NCBI RefSeq assembly: GCF_009711415.1
Contig: NZ_SMLZ01000097.1
Location: 1-64,000 of the forward strand
DNA length: 64,000 bases
Source of the DNA: Roseibium denhamense
GTDB lineage: Bacteria; Pseudomonadota; Alphaproteobacteria; Rhizobiales; Stappiaceae
Direction: 5' to 3'
Below are positions 34,402 to 43,491 of this stretch, piece after piece. The notes below the pieces were generated by a model. It was not told the DNA's origin. It ran no database searches and saw only the letters and a program-made list of their open reading frames with translations. Position 1 is the stretch's first letter; the number at the start of each line of letters is the position of its first letter. A program made the position numbers and the translations under genes.

Positions 34402-35595
34402 ATGACACCACGCATTTCGCGCTGGCCGGCAGCATTCGCCGCCGCGGCACTTCTATTGACAGGCACAACAGCCGTCTTCGCAGACGACATTAAAATCGCT
34501 CACGTCTACGGGAAGACAGGTGCGCTGGAAGCCTATGCCAAACAATCGCACACCGGCCTGATGATGGGCCTCGAATACGCAACCGACGGCACGATGGAAA
34601 TCAATGGCCGGAAAATTGTTGTCATTGAAAAGGACACCCAGCTCAAACCCGACATCGCCAAGGCCGCGCTTGCGGAAGCCTATGGCGACGATGAGGTCGA
34701 TATTGCGGTTGGTCCGGTCTCGTCCGGTGTTGCCCTCGCCATGCTGCCCGTTGCCGAGGAATATGAGAAATTGCTGATAGTCGAGCCTGCAGTTGCCGAC
34801 TCCATTACTGGTGAAAACTGGAACCGGTATGTGTTCCGCACCTCGCGGAACTCATCACAAGACGCGATTGCAAACGCGGTTGCTCTCGGACAGGAAGGCG
34901 CCTCGATCGCAACACTCGCCCAGGATTACGCCTTTGGCCGGGACGGCGTCGCGGCCTTCAAGGAAGCGTTGAACGGAACAGGTGCAAATCTCGTATTCGA
35001 GGAGTATGCCCCGACCGACACCAAGGACTTCACGGCACATGCTCAGCGAATATTTGACGCTCTGAAGGATGAGCCTGGACGCAAGTTCCTGTTCGTCATC
35101 TGGGCCGGTGGCGGCAATCCGATTTCCAAAATACAGGCGATGGAACCGGGCCGTTTTGGTGTTGAAATCGCGACCGGCGGCAACATCCTTGCCGCTATGA
35201 AAGCCTACAAGGAACTTCCAGGCATGGAAGGCGCGACCTACTACTACTACGAAATCCCGGAGAACCCGATTAACGACTGGCTTGTGGCCGAACACTTTGA
35301 GCGCCATGGCACTCCGCCCGACTTTTTTACCGCAGGCGGCATGACCGCTGGTCTGGCAATCGCCGAAGCCATCAAGAAAGCTGGCTCAACGGAGACGGAA
35401 GATCTTATCGCGGCAATGAAAGGCATGGAGTTTCAAACGCCAAAGGGCAAGATGATGTTCCGGGCGGAGGATCATCAGGCACTACAGTCCATGTATCACT
35501 TCAAGATCAAGGTCGATCCCGATGTTGAATGGGGTGTGCCGGAACTTGTCCGTGAGTTGAAGATCGAAGACATGGAAATCCCAGTCCGGAACTAG
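34402..35595 (+). CDS. ABC transporter periplasmic substrate-binding protein (Liv/urea/aromatic-acid type)
   Basis: 397 residues from MTPRISRWPAAFAAAALLLT, with a signal peptide likely cut after AVFA near residue 28. The mature protein starts DDIKIAHVYGKTGALEAYAK, a type I periplasmic-binding fold of the kind that serves hydrophobic amino acids and aromatic or other carboxylates. ATG 34402 has GGAGGAAG seven nt upstream. It heads a second complete Liv-type importer and is under the predicted TetR operator. The neighbouring CoA ligase makes an organic acid a likelier ligand than an amino acid. Confidence 0.88.
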   Translation: MTPRISRWPAAFAAAALLLTGTTAVFADDIKIAHVYGKTGALEAYAKQSHTGLMMGLEYATDGTMEINGRKIVVIEKDTQLKPDIAKAALAEAYGDDEVDIAVGPVSSGVALAMLPVAEEYEKLLIVEPAVADSITGENWNRYVFRTSRNSSQDAIANAVALGQEGASIATLAQDYAFGRDGVAAFKEALNGTGANLVFEEYAPTDTKDFTAHAQRIFDALKDEPGRKFLFVIWAGGGNPISKIQAMEPGRFGVEIATGGNILAAMKAYKELPGMEGATYYYYEIPENPINDWLVAEHFERHGTPPDFFTAGGMTAGLAIAEAIKKAGSTETEDLIAAMKGMEFQTPKGKMMFRAEDHQALQSMYHFKIKVDPDVEWGVPELVRELKIEDMEIPVRN

Positions 35596-35610
35596 GAACG
35601 CATTTTCACG

Positions 35611-35647
35611 CTGGCCAGGGCACGTCACCATCAGACCTCCTGGCCAG
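35611..35647 (+). terminator. Intercistronic stem-loop after the second Liv-type binding protein
   Basis: CTGGCCAGG (35611-35619) and CCTGGCCAG (35639-35647) form a perfect 9-bp stem with a 19-nt loop. AACATTTTG follows. It sits 15 nt past the stop, in the 121-nt gap before livG. It probably trims or protects the upstream message (inference). Confidence 0.58.
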
Positions 35648-35716
35648 AACATTTTGCATGACCGCTAACGGCGTCAGATCGACCTGTTTGCGCGCCCTTT
35701 TTCGGAAAGAGATGCA

Positions 35717-36487
35717 TTGACGAAAGAACATCCGATACTGGAGACAGAAGGCCTGACGATCCGTTTCGGCGGACATGTAGCCGTGGATCAGGTTTCTTGC
35801 GCGTTCGACCGGGGTACACTCACGGCAATTGTCGGACCCAATGGGGCGGGCAAGACAACCTATTTCAATCTCATCTCGGGCCAATTGAGGGCAAGCGGCG
35901 GCACGGTCATACTCAACGGAGAAGAGATTACCCGCATGTCCGTTCCCGAGCGCACCAAGCGGGGGATCGGCAGAGCCTTTCAGCTGACAAGCCTGTTTCC
36001 GACCCTAAACGTCCGCGAAAATGTCCGCCTCGTCGCACAGGCCAAGGCCAGCAAGGGTTTCGACATGTTGTCCATGGCAAGCCGCCATGTCCATCTGATC
36101 GAACGCGCGGAGCACGTTTTGAACGAAGTGCGATTGATTGACCAGGCCGACAGTGTTGTGTCTGCCCTGCCCCATGGCGACCAGCGGAAACTGGAAGTCG
36201 CGCTCCTAATTGCTCTCGGACCCCAAGTGCTGATGTTCGACGAACCGACCGCCGGGATGAGTGTCGATGAGGTTCCGGTCATCCTGGAGCTGATCCGAAA
36301 ACTCAAGAACGATATGGACCGGACGATCCTGCTCGTAGAACACAAGATGGACGTCATCCGCTCGCTCGCGGATCGGATCATCGTGCTGCATAACGGCGCT
36401 CTTGTTGCAGATGGTGACCCTGCCGAGGTCATTGCTTTGCCGGTCGTTCAGGAAGCCTATCTCGGCAAAACGCCGGAGGCGGCATAA
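35717..36487 (+). CDS. livG: Branched-chain amino-acid-type ABC transporter ATP-binding protein (LivG family)
   Basis: 256 residues. Walker A GPNGAGKTT near 37-45. The signature position reads LPHGDQRKLEVA, the divergent LivG form, then Walker B VLMFDEPTAGM. The ending VQEAYLGKTPEAA is typical of the family. The start is TTG 35717 after GGAAAGAG; the nearby ATG 35712 meets a stop after two codons. The stop shares one base with the next ATG (TAATG). Confidence 0.87.
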   Translation: MTKEHPILETEGLTIRFGGHVAVDQVSCAFDRGTLTAIVGPNGAGKTTYFNLISGQLRASGGTVILNGEEITRMSVPERTKRGIGRAFQLTSLFPTLNVRENVRLVAQAKASKGFDMLSMASRHVHLIERAEHVLNEVRLIDQADSVVSALPHGDQRKLEVALLIALGPQVLMFDEPTAGMSVDEVPVILELIRKLKNDMDRTILLVEHKMDVIRSLADRIIVLHNGALVADGDPAEVIALPVVQEAYLGKTPEAA

Positions 36488-37212
36488 TGGCGGACCATCT
36501 GCTTTCTCTATCGGGCCTCCACACGCACATCGGCCCTTATCACATACTTCAGGGCGTCGACCTGGCCGTTCCAGAAGGCGGTGTAACAGTGCTTCTGGGC
36601 CGCAATGGTGCAGGCAAGACGACAACCTTGCGAACCATCATGGGGCACTGGACTGCCAGTCAAGGTGAGATCCACTTTGCTAATCACAACATCACCAAGC
36701 TGGACACCCCGTCCATCTCCCGCCGGGGGATCGCCTTCGTTCCTGAAGACATGGCCATCTTCACAGACTTAACGGTTGCCGAGAACATGAGCCTTGCGGC
36801 GGCAAACGGGCCGATTGATGCCAAACGTTTGGCCTGGGTTACGGATCTTTTCCCGCCGATTGGAAGCTTTTGGAATTCATCTGCCGGAACATTGTCGGGC
36901 GGTCAAAAACAAATGCTCTCTGTTGCCCGGGCAATTATCGAACCAAGACGATTGATCCTGATCGACGAGCCAACGAAAGGCCTCGCACCTGCCATCATCA
37001 AAGCCATGACAGACGCGCTACGGGAATTGAAGGAAACGGATACGACAATCCTGCTTGTTGAGCAGAACTTCGCAATGGCGTCCAGCCTCGGGGACACCGT
37101 CGCCGTAATGGATGATGGCCGGATCGTATTTGCCGGAGCCATGTCGGAGCTTACCGGTAATCCAACCCTGCAGGAGAAGCTCATGGGATTGAGTTTGGAG
37201 GTACATCAATGA
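36487..37212 (+). CDS. livF: Branched-chain amino-acid-type ABC transporter ATP-binding protein (LivF family)
   Basis: 241 residues. Walker A GRNGAGKTT near 38-46, signature LSGGQKQML, Walker B LILIDEPTKGLAP and the H-loop region replaced by LLVEQNF, as is normal in LivF. Coupled to the LivG gene before it and to the LivH gene after it (ATGA). It powers the same importer. Confidence 0.87.
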   Translation: MADHLLSLSGLHTHIGPYHILQGVDLAVPEGGVTVLLGRNGAGKTTTLRTIMGHWTASQGEIHFANHNITKLDTPSISRRGIAFVPEDMAIFTDLTVAENMSLAAANGPIDAKRLAWVTDLFPPIGSFWNSSAGTLSGGQKQMLSVARAIIEPRRLILIDEPTKGLAPAIIKAMTDALRELKETDTTILLVEQNFAMASSLGDTVAVMDDGRIVFAGAMSELTGNPTLQEKLMGLSLEVHQ

Positions 37213-38237
37213 GCGAGACGCTCATCAAACCCCGGATCGAAAAGATCCCCCTCACGGACCGGCTTACCCAGAAACTGCCAATACTGCTGGTCCCGCTTCT
37301 TGCAACCGCCGGACTTGTTGCCATCGGCAGCCCTTCGACCTGGCTGACATTGACCGTTGCCGGCCTTGCGATGGGCATGATGATTTTCATTATGGCGTCC
37401 GGCCTGACCGTGGTCTTTGGACTGATGGACGTGATCAATTTCGGCCATGGCGCTTTCGTAACTGTTGGCGCTTTCATCGGATTTAGCGTTTTGAGCTGGC
37501 TCGCCGGCTGGACTGCATCGCCAAGTGTACCCTTGAACCTCAGCGCAGTCGTTATCGCCATCTTGGCCGCAATGCTGCTGACCGCGCTGCTTGGATACGC
37601 CTTTGAGCGGGTCATTATCAAACCTGTTTATGGACAGCATCTGAAGCAAATTCTGGTCACGATGGGCGGCCTGATCGTTGCTCAACAGATGATCCATGTC
37701 GTTTGGGGGCCGGATGAAATGCATCTTTCACGGCCAGAGGCCTTGCAGGGCTCTTTCATCCTGGGCGAAGCCGCCATCGAAAAGTACCGCCTGCTTGCGG
37801 TGGGATTAGGCTTGGCGCTTTTCCTGTCCATGCGGCATGTTCTGAAACACACAAAAATCGGATTGCTTGTCCGTGCCGGTGTCGAGAATGGCGAGATGGT
37901 TGAAGCCCTGGGCTACCGTATCAGCCGCCTGTTCCTGATCGTTTTCATGACCGGGTCCGCGCTCGCCGGACTGGGCGGTGTCATGTGGGGTCTTTATCAA
38001 GAAACCATCACCGCACACATGGGCGCGGATATCATGGTGCTGGTGTTCATCGTCGTGATTATTGGCGGGCTTGGTTCGATCGAAGGATGCTTCATCGGCG
38101 CTCTTCTTGTTGGTCTTCTGGCCAATTACACCGCCTTCCTCGCCCCGAAAGTTGCCCTGATATCGACCATCGGACTCATGGTTGTCATCCTGATGTGGCG
38201 TCCGCAGGGCCTCTACCCGGTTGTCAAAGCGAAGTAA
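37209..38237 (+). CDS. livH: Branched-chain amino-acid-type ABC transporter permease (LivH family)
   Basis: 342 residues, longer than the first LivH because of an N-terminal extension of about 40 residues before the first conserved helix. LivH signatures: MASGLTVVFGLMDVINFGHG (about 60-79) and the ATPase-contact loop ENGEMVEALGYR. About eight membrane helices. The ATG overlaps the livF stop. Confidence 0.87.
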   Translation: MSETLIKPRIEKIPLTDRLTQKLPILLVPLLATAGLVAIGSPSTWLTLTVAGLAMGMMIFIMASGLTVVFGLMDVINFGHGAFVTVGAFIGFSVLSWLAGWTASPSVPLNLSAVVIAILAAMLLTALLGYAFERVIIKPVYGQHLKQILVTMGGLIVAQQMIHVVWGPDEMHLSRPEALQGSFILGEAAIEKYRLLAVGLGLALFLSMRHVLKHTKIGLLVRAGVENGEMVEALGYRISRLFLIVFMTGSALAGLGGVMWGLYQETITAHMGADIMVLVFIVVIIGGLGSIEGCFIGALLVGLLANYTAFLAPKVALISTIGLMVVILMWRPQGLYPVVKAK

Positions 38238-38246
38238 GGACAGGCG

Positions 38247-39308
38247 ATGCTGACACGACTTCTTTCAGGTGACATGCCGCGTAGCGGACTTTTGACCGTA
38301 CTTTTGCTGGGGATCCTTGTTTCACTTGCCTTCGCGCCCTTCCTTTTCCCGGGAACAAAGTCCTTGGAAACGGCCGCAAAGATCTGCATTTTCATCGTTT
38401 TGGTGGCAAGTTACGACCTTCTGCTCGGATACGCCGGGATTGTCTCCTTCGCGCACACAATGTTCTTCGGAATTGGTGCATATGGAACCGCTCTGGCGCT
38501 TTCAACCACGGGGCCAACCTACAGCTCAATGATCTGGGGAACGGCCGCAGGAGCCATCGTTGCGGGCATTTTCGCCCTGGCAATCGGCCTGTTCTCGCTC
38601 CGGGTGAAAGCAATCTTTTTTGCAATGGTCACCCTCGCAGTCGCCAGTGCATTCGCAGTTCTGATGTCCCAGCTGTCGTGGCTGACAGGTGGCGAAGACG
38701 GTTTGAACTATGGTGTTCCGCGGGAGTTTAAACCAGCCTTCAAGCTGATCGACGAGAAGATCCTTGACGTCCGGATCAACGGCAAGCTGCTGCTCTACTA
38801 CTTCGTATTTTTCGCCTCTGCCGCGCTTTTCCTGATCATGCTGAGGATCGTGAATTCGCCATTTGGCCGGACGCTCAAGGCCGTGCGTGACAATGCTTTC
38901 CGGGCCGAAGCAATCGGATACAAAGTTGTCTGGTACCGCACGACCGCAACGGTACTTTCAGCTGTTATGGCCGCGCTTGCCGGATCCCTGCTCGCCATCT
39001 GGCTCCGGTACACAGGCCCGGCCACGACGCTCTCGATGGAGATCATGATCGACATTTTGTTGATGGTCGTGATTGGAGGGATGGGAACTTTGTACGGCGC
39101 TGTGGTTGGGGCAACCATTTTCATTCTCGCACAAACCTACCTGCAGAACCTCATGGGCCTTGCGGAAACGGCAACAAGCTCAATTCCCATCGTCTCGACG
39201 CTGGTCGCGCCCGAACGATGGCTCCTTTGGCTTGGTGTTCTGTTCATACTGTCAGTTTACTTCTTTCCGTCAGGTATTGTTGGACGGCTTCGGGAAGGAC
39301 GTGCGTGA
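38247..39308 (+). CDS. livM: Branched-chain amino-acid-type ABC transporter permease (LivM family)
   Basis: 353 residues, many hydrophobic helices. LivM signatures: GYAGIVSFAHTMFFGIGAYG (about 65-84), the LTGGEDGLNYG loop and the ATPase-contact loop RDNAFRAEAIGYK. It starts 9 nt after livH. Its stop overlaps the GTG start of an alpha/beta hydrolase, so the hydrolase belongs to the same transcript. Confidence 0.87.
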   Translation: MLTRLLSGDMPRSGLLTVLLLGILVSLAFAPFLFPGTKSLETAAKICIFIVLVASYDLLLGYAGIVSFAHTMFFGIGAYGTALALSTTGPTYSSMIWGTAAGAIVAGIFALAIGLFSLRVKAIFFAMVTLAVASAFAVLMSQLSWLTGGEDGLNYGVPREFKPAFKLIDEKILDVRINGKLLLYYFVFFASAALFLIMLRIVNSPFGRTLKAVRDNAFRAEAIGYKVVWYRTTATVLSAVMAALAGSLLAIWLRYTGPATTLSMEIMIDILLMVVIGGMGTLYGAVVGATIFILAQTYLQNLMGLAETATSSIPIVSTLVAPERWLLWLGVLFILSVYFFPSGIVGRLREGRA

Positions 39309-40120
39309 AAGCGCCAAAGCTTAAGATCAAAGACACCGGAGCGGGACGGCCGCTGGTCATGTTGCATGGCTGGTCTTGTTCCGGCGTATTCTTTGCGCAA
39401 CAGATGACTGCTATGGTCAATGAAGCCCGCTGCATTGTTCCGGATCTACCCGGCCACGGAGAAACGGGGGGCGCGTGTCCACTGACCATAGAAGCTGCGG
39501 CAGATGACTTGCACCGATATCTCATCGATCAAGACATTGAGGATGCCATCTTATGCGGCTGGTCCATGGGCGCATTGGTTGCCTTTTCCTTGATCGAAAG
39601 GCATGGCGCAGGCCGCATCTCCGCGGTTGTTTCGATCGACATGTCGCCCAAAGTCTTGAACAGCGGGGATTGGCCGAACGGCACGCTGAACGGACTGAAC
39701 GACGAGGGCAACCAGCATTTCCTTAATGTGATGATTGCGGATTGGCCAAGGCTTCCCCCGCTCATCGCGTCGCGGCTTTACGCAGCCGATGGCGATACGC
39801 CTGCCGAACTGATTGCCTTTGCCCGAGACGAAATCCGAAAGGCGGACCCCGTACTTCTTCAACCGATGTGGCGGTCGCTTACCGAACAGGATTTCAGGCC
39901 ACTGTTGCAAAAGTTTCCAGTACCCTTGCACTTGGTGGCAGGCGTTCAGAGCCAGCTATACGGGCCGGGGGTCCAAGCATGGCATGCTCAGAATGTACCC
40001 GACTTTACGCTACATCCTTTTGCCAATTCGGGTCATGCGCCGCATTTGGAAGAACCGGATGCGTTCAACAAGTTGCTCTCGGCTGTCTTGAGGGACACTC
40101 CAACCGCGCAGAAAGGCTGA
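39305..40120 (+). CDS. Alpha/beta hydrolase
   Basis: 271 residues from GTG 39305, which overlaps the livM stop (GTGA). The alternative frame start at 39218 would overlap livM by 90 nt. Alpha/beta-hydrolase marks: HGWSCSG (oxyanion loop, 21-27), nucleophile S87 in CGWSMGALV, catalytic His in NSGHAPHLEEP. It resembles BioH and ester or enol-lactone hydrolases. It probably releases or opens the compound handled by this locus (ester, lactone or ring-cleavage product), but the substrate is unknown. Confidence 0.83.
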   Translation: MKAPKLKIKDTGAGRPLVMLHGWSCSGVFFAQQMTAMVNEARCIVPDLPGHGETGGACPLTIEAAADDLHRYLIDQDIEDAILCGWSMGALVAFSLIERHGAGRISAVVSIDMSPKVLNSGDWPNGTLNGLNDEGNQHFLNVMIADWPRLPPLIASRLYAADGDTPAELIAFARDEIRKADPVLLQPMWRSLTEQDFRPLLQKFPVPLHLVAGVQSQLYGPGVQAWHAQNVPDFTLHPFANSGHAPHLEEPDAFNKLLSAVLRDTPTAQKG

Positions 40121-40142
40121 GAGGCTTGGTCACTCTCTCGGA

Positions 40143-41204
40143 CTAACGAAGGCGCTGCTCAGTCTTTGCATCAAAGTAAAATGCGTTTTGCGGATCAAAA
40201 GCGACCGATGCACTCCCCTTTGAGACCGGAACATCATCGCCGTGGGTTTCGACAATGATGCGTTCTCCCGTCGAACAGACAAGGTACGTGTAAGACACCC
40301 CGCCGAGCTGTTCGCAAAGATCTACCTCCGCGCCCGATGCGCCAGCCGTCGCCGTCAGGTGCTGCGGACGCAGCCCAACCAGCACCTTCTCTCCCTTGGG
40401 AGGCAGCGTAACAGACGTTTCAGCCCTGAAATCGCCGAAAGCGGGCACAATCACGGCCCCTTCATCGGCAATCCCCTCAATGAAGTTCATGCTTGGCGAG
40501 CCGATAAAGCCGGCAACAAACTTGTTTCCAGGGTTTGCGTAAAGCTCCATTGGCGATCCGACCTGCTCGATATTGCCGGCCCGCAGCACAACGATCTTGT
40601 CCGCCAGGGTCATTGCCTCAACCTGGTCATGCGTGACGTAGATCATGGTTGCCCCGATATCCTTGTGTAGGCGGGCAATTTCAACACGCATGTCGACCCG
40701 CAGCTCCGCATCAAGATTGGACAGGGGCTCATCGAAGAGAAAAACTTCTGGCCCGCGGACGATGGCGCGGCCGATTGCAACGCGTTGACGCTGCCCGCCT
40801 GATAAGGCTTTGGGCTTGCGCTTAAGGTATGGTTCGAGCTTCAGAATTCGCGCCGCCTCGGAAACCTTTTCCTGAATTTCCGCCTTCGGGTGACCGGTCA
40901 TCTTCAGGCCAAAGCCCATGTTTTCTTCTACCGTCATGTGCGGGTAAAGCGCATAGGTTTGAAAAACCATCGCAACGCCGCGCTCTGCCGGATCCATCGC
41001 TGTTACATCACGCGCGCCAATCTCGATTTGGCCGTCAGTCGTTTCCTCAAGCCCGGCAATCATCCGCAGCAAGGTGGACTTCCCGCATCCAGATGGCCCT
41101 ACGAAAACGCAAAATTCTCCATGATCAATCTGGAGATCCACGCCATGAATGACTTCCAGATCCCCATACTTTTTGATCGCTTTCGTCAAAGTGACGCCGG
41201 ACAT
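40143..41204 (-). CDS. Sugar ABC transporter ATP-binding protein (UgpC/MalK/MsmK family)
   Basis: 353 residues from [20 protein letters not shown]. Walker [10 protein letters not shown] near 37-45, signature [14 protein letters not shown], Walker [14 protein letters not shown], then a C-terminal OB-type (TOBE) domain with [10 protein letters not shown]. This long CUT1 ATPase powers the importer encoded divergently at 42.1-45.3 kb, which has no ATPase of its own. ATG 41204 has GGGAG upstream. It lies 22 nt after the iclR stop, so regulator and ATPase are one transcript. Confidence 0.88.
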   Translation of the reverse strand: MSGVTLTKAIKKYGDLEVIHGVDLQIDHGEFCVFVGPSGCGKSTLLRMIAGLEETTDGQIEIGARDVTAMDPAERGVAMVFQTYALYPHMTVEENMGFGLKMTGHPKAEIQEKVSEAARILKLEPYLKRKPKALSGGQRQRVAIGRAIVRGPEVFLFDEPLSNLDAELRVDMRVEIARLHKDIGATMIYVTHDQVEAMTLADKIVVLRAGNIEQVGSPMELYANPGNKFVAGFIGSPSMNFIEGIADEGAVIVPAFGDFRAETSVTLPPKGEKVLVGLRPQHLTATAGASGAEVDLCEQLGGVSYTYLVCSTGERIIVETHGDDVPVSKGSASVAFDPQNAFYFDAKTEQRLR

Positions 41205-41226
41205 GAATTCAAACTCCCTGGAGTTT

Positions 41227-42006
41227 TTAGTTGGGGAACTGCCAATCCTGAACGGCCATGGCAATCCGGTTGGCTGTCTCGAGTAAGGCCGGGAGGGCCT
41301 GGTTCAATTCCTCAAGGCTCTTGCGCTGCGTGCTTGTTGTGATTGAGAGCGCCGCCAAGGGCCGCCCTTTGGAAGACAGGATTGGCGCTGCGACACACAC
41401 AATGCCGGGCTCATGTTCTTCCCTGTCATAGGCCACACCTTCGGCCCGGATTTGGTCCAGTTCAGCGCGCAGAGCGCACTCACTGGTGAGCGTTGCCGGA
41501 GTGTATTGGTAGAACGCTTGCTTCCGGATGATCTGCTCAAGATCGCCAGGCTCCTGGAAAGCCATGAGCGCTTTTCCAACCCCTGTGCAGTATCCGGGGC
41601 CGATTTTTCCAGCTTGCGAATACATGTCGATGGGATCGGCCGCATTCCGCTTGTCGACATATAGCACCTGCCCTCCATCGAGCTGTGCAAGATGGACGGT
41701 CTCTCCAACAAGTTCAGACAACTGGTCGATGTAAGGCTGTGCAATCGGGGCGATAGAACTCTGGCGCCATGCCGCATGGGCTAGCCGGACCAGACGAATG
41801 CCAAGGGAATAGGTTTGCCGCCCATCATCATAGGCAAGCATACCCTGACTGACCAACGTCTGCAGGAGCCTGTAGAGGGTCGCCTTCGGGTGAACACTGT
41901 CTGCAAGCAGCTCGGAAAATCTTACAGGCCGCCCAATCGACGCAACGCGGTCGAGAACGTCGATCGCCTTGCCGACTGTGCCGTCGCCCTGAGCCTGCTT
42001 GTTCAT
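41227..42006 (-). CDS. IclR family transcriptional regulator
   Basis: 259 residues. N-terminal winged helix at about 10-70 ([37 protein letters not shown]). The C-terminal IclR effector domain (about 85-250) has the GKALMAF and [17 protein letters not shown] segments. It is placed divergently from the galactoside transporter genes and probably controls both directions. The effector is likely a galactoside or pathway intermediate (inference). Confidence 0.88.
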   Translation of the reverse strand: MNKQAQGDGTVGKAIDVLDRVASIGRPVRFSELLADSVHPKATLYRLLQTLVSQGMLAYDDGRQTYSLGIRLVRLAHAAWRQSSIAPIAQPYIDQLSELVGETVHLAQLDGGQVLYVDKRNAADPIDMYSQAGKIGPGYCTGVGKALMAFQEPGDLEQIIRKQAFYQYTPATLTSECALRAELDQIRAEGVAYDREEHEPGIVCVAAPILSSKGRPLAALSITTSTQRKSLEELNQALPALLETANRIAMAVQDWQFPN

Positions 42007-42043
42007 GTTGCACTCCTCCCGATCCGTTTCTTGCGCCGGACTG

Positions 42044-42107
42044 TTGACAACTTAACCGCCCCAATCCAAAGTATCAATATACAAAACTAAGTTTCACATA
42101 ATGGAAC
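42044..42107. promoter_or_regulatory. Divergent iclR / galactoside operon promoter region
   Basis: A consensus-like TTGACA (42044-42049) faces the transporter operon, but no -10 lies at 17 bp; the nearest AT-rich stretch is TATCAATATAC at 42073-42083. GTTTC-N7-GGAAC (42091-42107) is an imperfect inverted repeat of the kind IclR proteins use. Both elements are tentative. Confidence 0.35.
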
Positions 42108-42123
42108 CACCAGGGAGGAAACC

Positions 42124-43386
42124 ATGCGTTCCATGTTGAAGACGTCAGCTGCCGCGATTGCCATTTTGGCAGCATCCATAAGCGGGGCTACAGCCGACAG
42201 CCTGTCAGGCGACCTCAAAATATTCCTAGACACATCAAACCCGGCGCCGCGCGCGACGATGGAAAAGGCAATTGCCGATTTCCAGGCGCTTCATCCGGAT
42301 CTGAACGTCGAAACAACGGTGATCGACCGGGAGGCTTACAAGACCCAGATCCGCAACTTCCTGACCGCAAATGCGCCGGACGTTGCGACATGGTATGCGG
42401 CTAACCGCATGCGCCCATATGTGGAAGCTGGGCTTTTTGAAGATGTTTCGGATTTGTGGGCAGAGCCGGAGATCGCAGAGGGACTTGCCTCAACAAAAGG
42501 CGCAATGACGATTGACGGCAAGCAGTGGGGCGTCCCCTACACGTATTACCAGTGGGGCGTTTACTACCGCAAAGACATCTTTGACGAACTGGGGCTTTCC
42601 GAGCCAAAGACCTGGGAAGAGGAAAAGGCCAACTGCCAGAAAATCATTGATGCCGGTAAAAAGTGCTACACGATTGGGACCAAGTTTCTTTGGACCGCCG
42701 GCGGATGGTTCGACTATTTGAACATGCGCACAAATGGCTTTGACTTCCACATGGACTTGTTGACAGGGAATGCATCCTGGCAGTCTGACGAAGTGCGCCA
42801 AACATTTGCCAACTGGCGCGAGCTGATCGACATGGGCGCCTTTATCGACAATCACCAGACCTACAGCTGGCAGGAAGCGCTGCCGTTCATGGTTCAAGGG
42901 GATGCAGCCGCCTACCTGATGGGGAACTTTGCAGTGGCGCCGCTACGCGATGCAGGCCTGACAGACGATCAGCTGGACTTTTACCAGTTTCCGGCAATCA
43001 ACCCTGATGTCGAAATGGCAGAAGACGCACCAACCGACACATTCCATATTCCGGCAAACGCCCAGAACAAGGAAGCGGCCCGCGAGTTCCTGCGCTACGT
43101 CGTGTCACCGGACGTCCAAACCTGGATGAACAATGGCGAAAACCTTGGTCAGTTGCCGGTGAATGCGAATTCTTCGGTCGACAACGACAAGTTCCTCGTC
43201 GAAGGCTTTGAAATGCTCTCGACCAATTCTCCAGGTGGTGTTGCCCAATTCTTCGACCGCGATGCGCCCGCAGAAATGGCAAAGATTGCCATGGAAGGGC
43301 TTCAGGAGTTCATGGTCAAGCCGGACAATCTGGACCGTATCCTGCAGCGGCTCGACCGCGCACGTGAGCGCATTTACGACAACTAA
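42124..43386 (+). CDS. Sugar ABC transporter substrate-binding protein (CUT1, MalE-like)
   Basis: 420 residues. Signal peptide MRSMLKTSAAAIAILAASIS with likely cleavage after ATA near residue 25. Type II extracellular solute-binding fold with LKIFLDTSNPAPRATMEKAI and the aromatic-rich sugar-site segment GVPYTYYQWGVYYRKD. ATG 42124 follows GGGAGGAAACC. The context of GH36 and GH42 enzymes suggests uptake of alpha- or beta-galactosides such as melibiose, raffinose or galactobiose; the exact ligand is inference. Confidence 0.88.
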   Translation: MRSMLKTSAAAIAILAASISGATADSLSGDLKIFLDTSNPAPRATMEKAIADFQALHPDLNVETTVIDREAYKTQIRNFLTANAPDVATWYAANRMRPYVEAGLFEDVSDLWAEPEIAEGLASTKGAMTIDGKQWGVPYTYYQWGVYYRKDIFDELGLSEPKTWEEEKANCQKIIDAGKKCYTIGTKFLWTAGGWFDYLNMRTNGFDFHMDLLTGNASWQSDEVRQTFANWRELIDMGAFIDNHQTYSWQEALPFMVQGDAAAYLMGNFAVAPLRDAGLTDDQLDFYQFPAINPDVEMAEDAPTDTFHIPANAQNKEAAREFLRYVVSPDVQTWMNNGENLGQLPVNANSSVDNDKFLVEGFEMLSTNSPGGVAQFFDRDAPAEMAKIAMEGLQEFMVKPDNLDRILQRLDRARERIYDN

Positions 43387-43406
43387 GCTCCGCACAACCG
43401 GAATGC

Positions 43407-43433
43407 GGACAGGGTGCCTTTCGCGCCCTGTCC
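43407..43433 (+). terminator. Intercistronic stem-loop after the sugar-binding protein
   Basis: GGACAGGG (43407-43414) and CCCTGTCC (43426-43433) form a perfect 8-bp stem with an 11-nt loop that can pair two more bases (GC/GC). It lies 20 nt past the stop, in the 105-nt gap before the permease. No U-run, so it is more likely an mRNA-end protector or partial terminator. Confidence 0.58.
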
Positions 43434-43491
43434 CTGCTTCAGCCAAACCATTGCATTGCAACACAAGCAAGCAGCATCAAGAGACGGTTTC

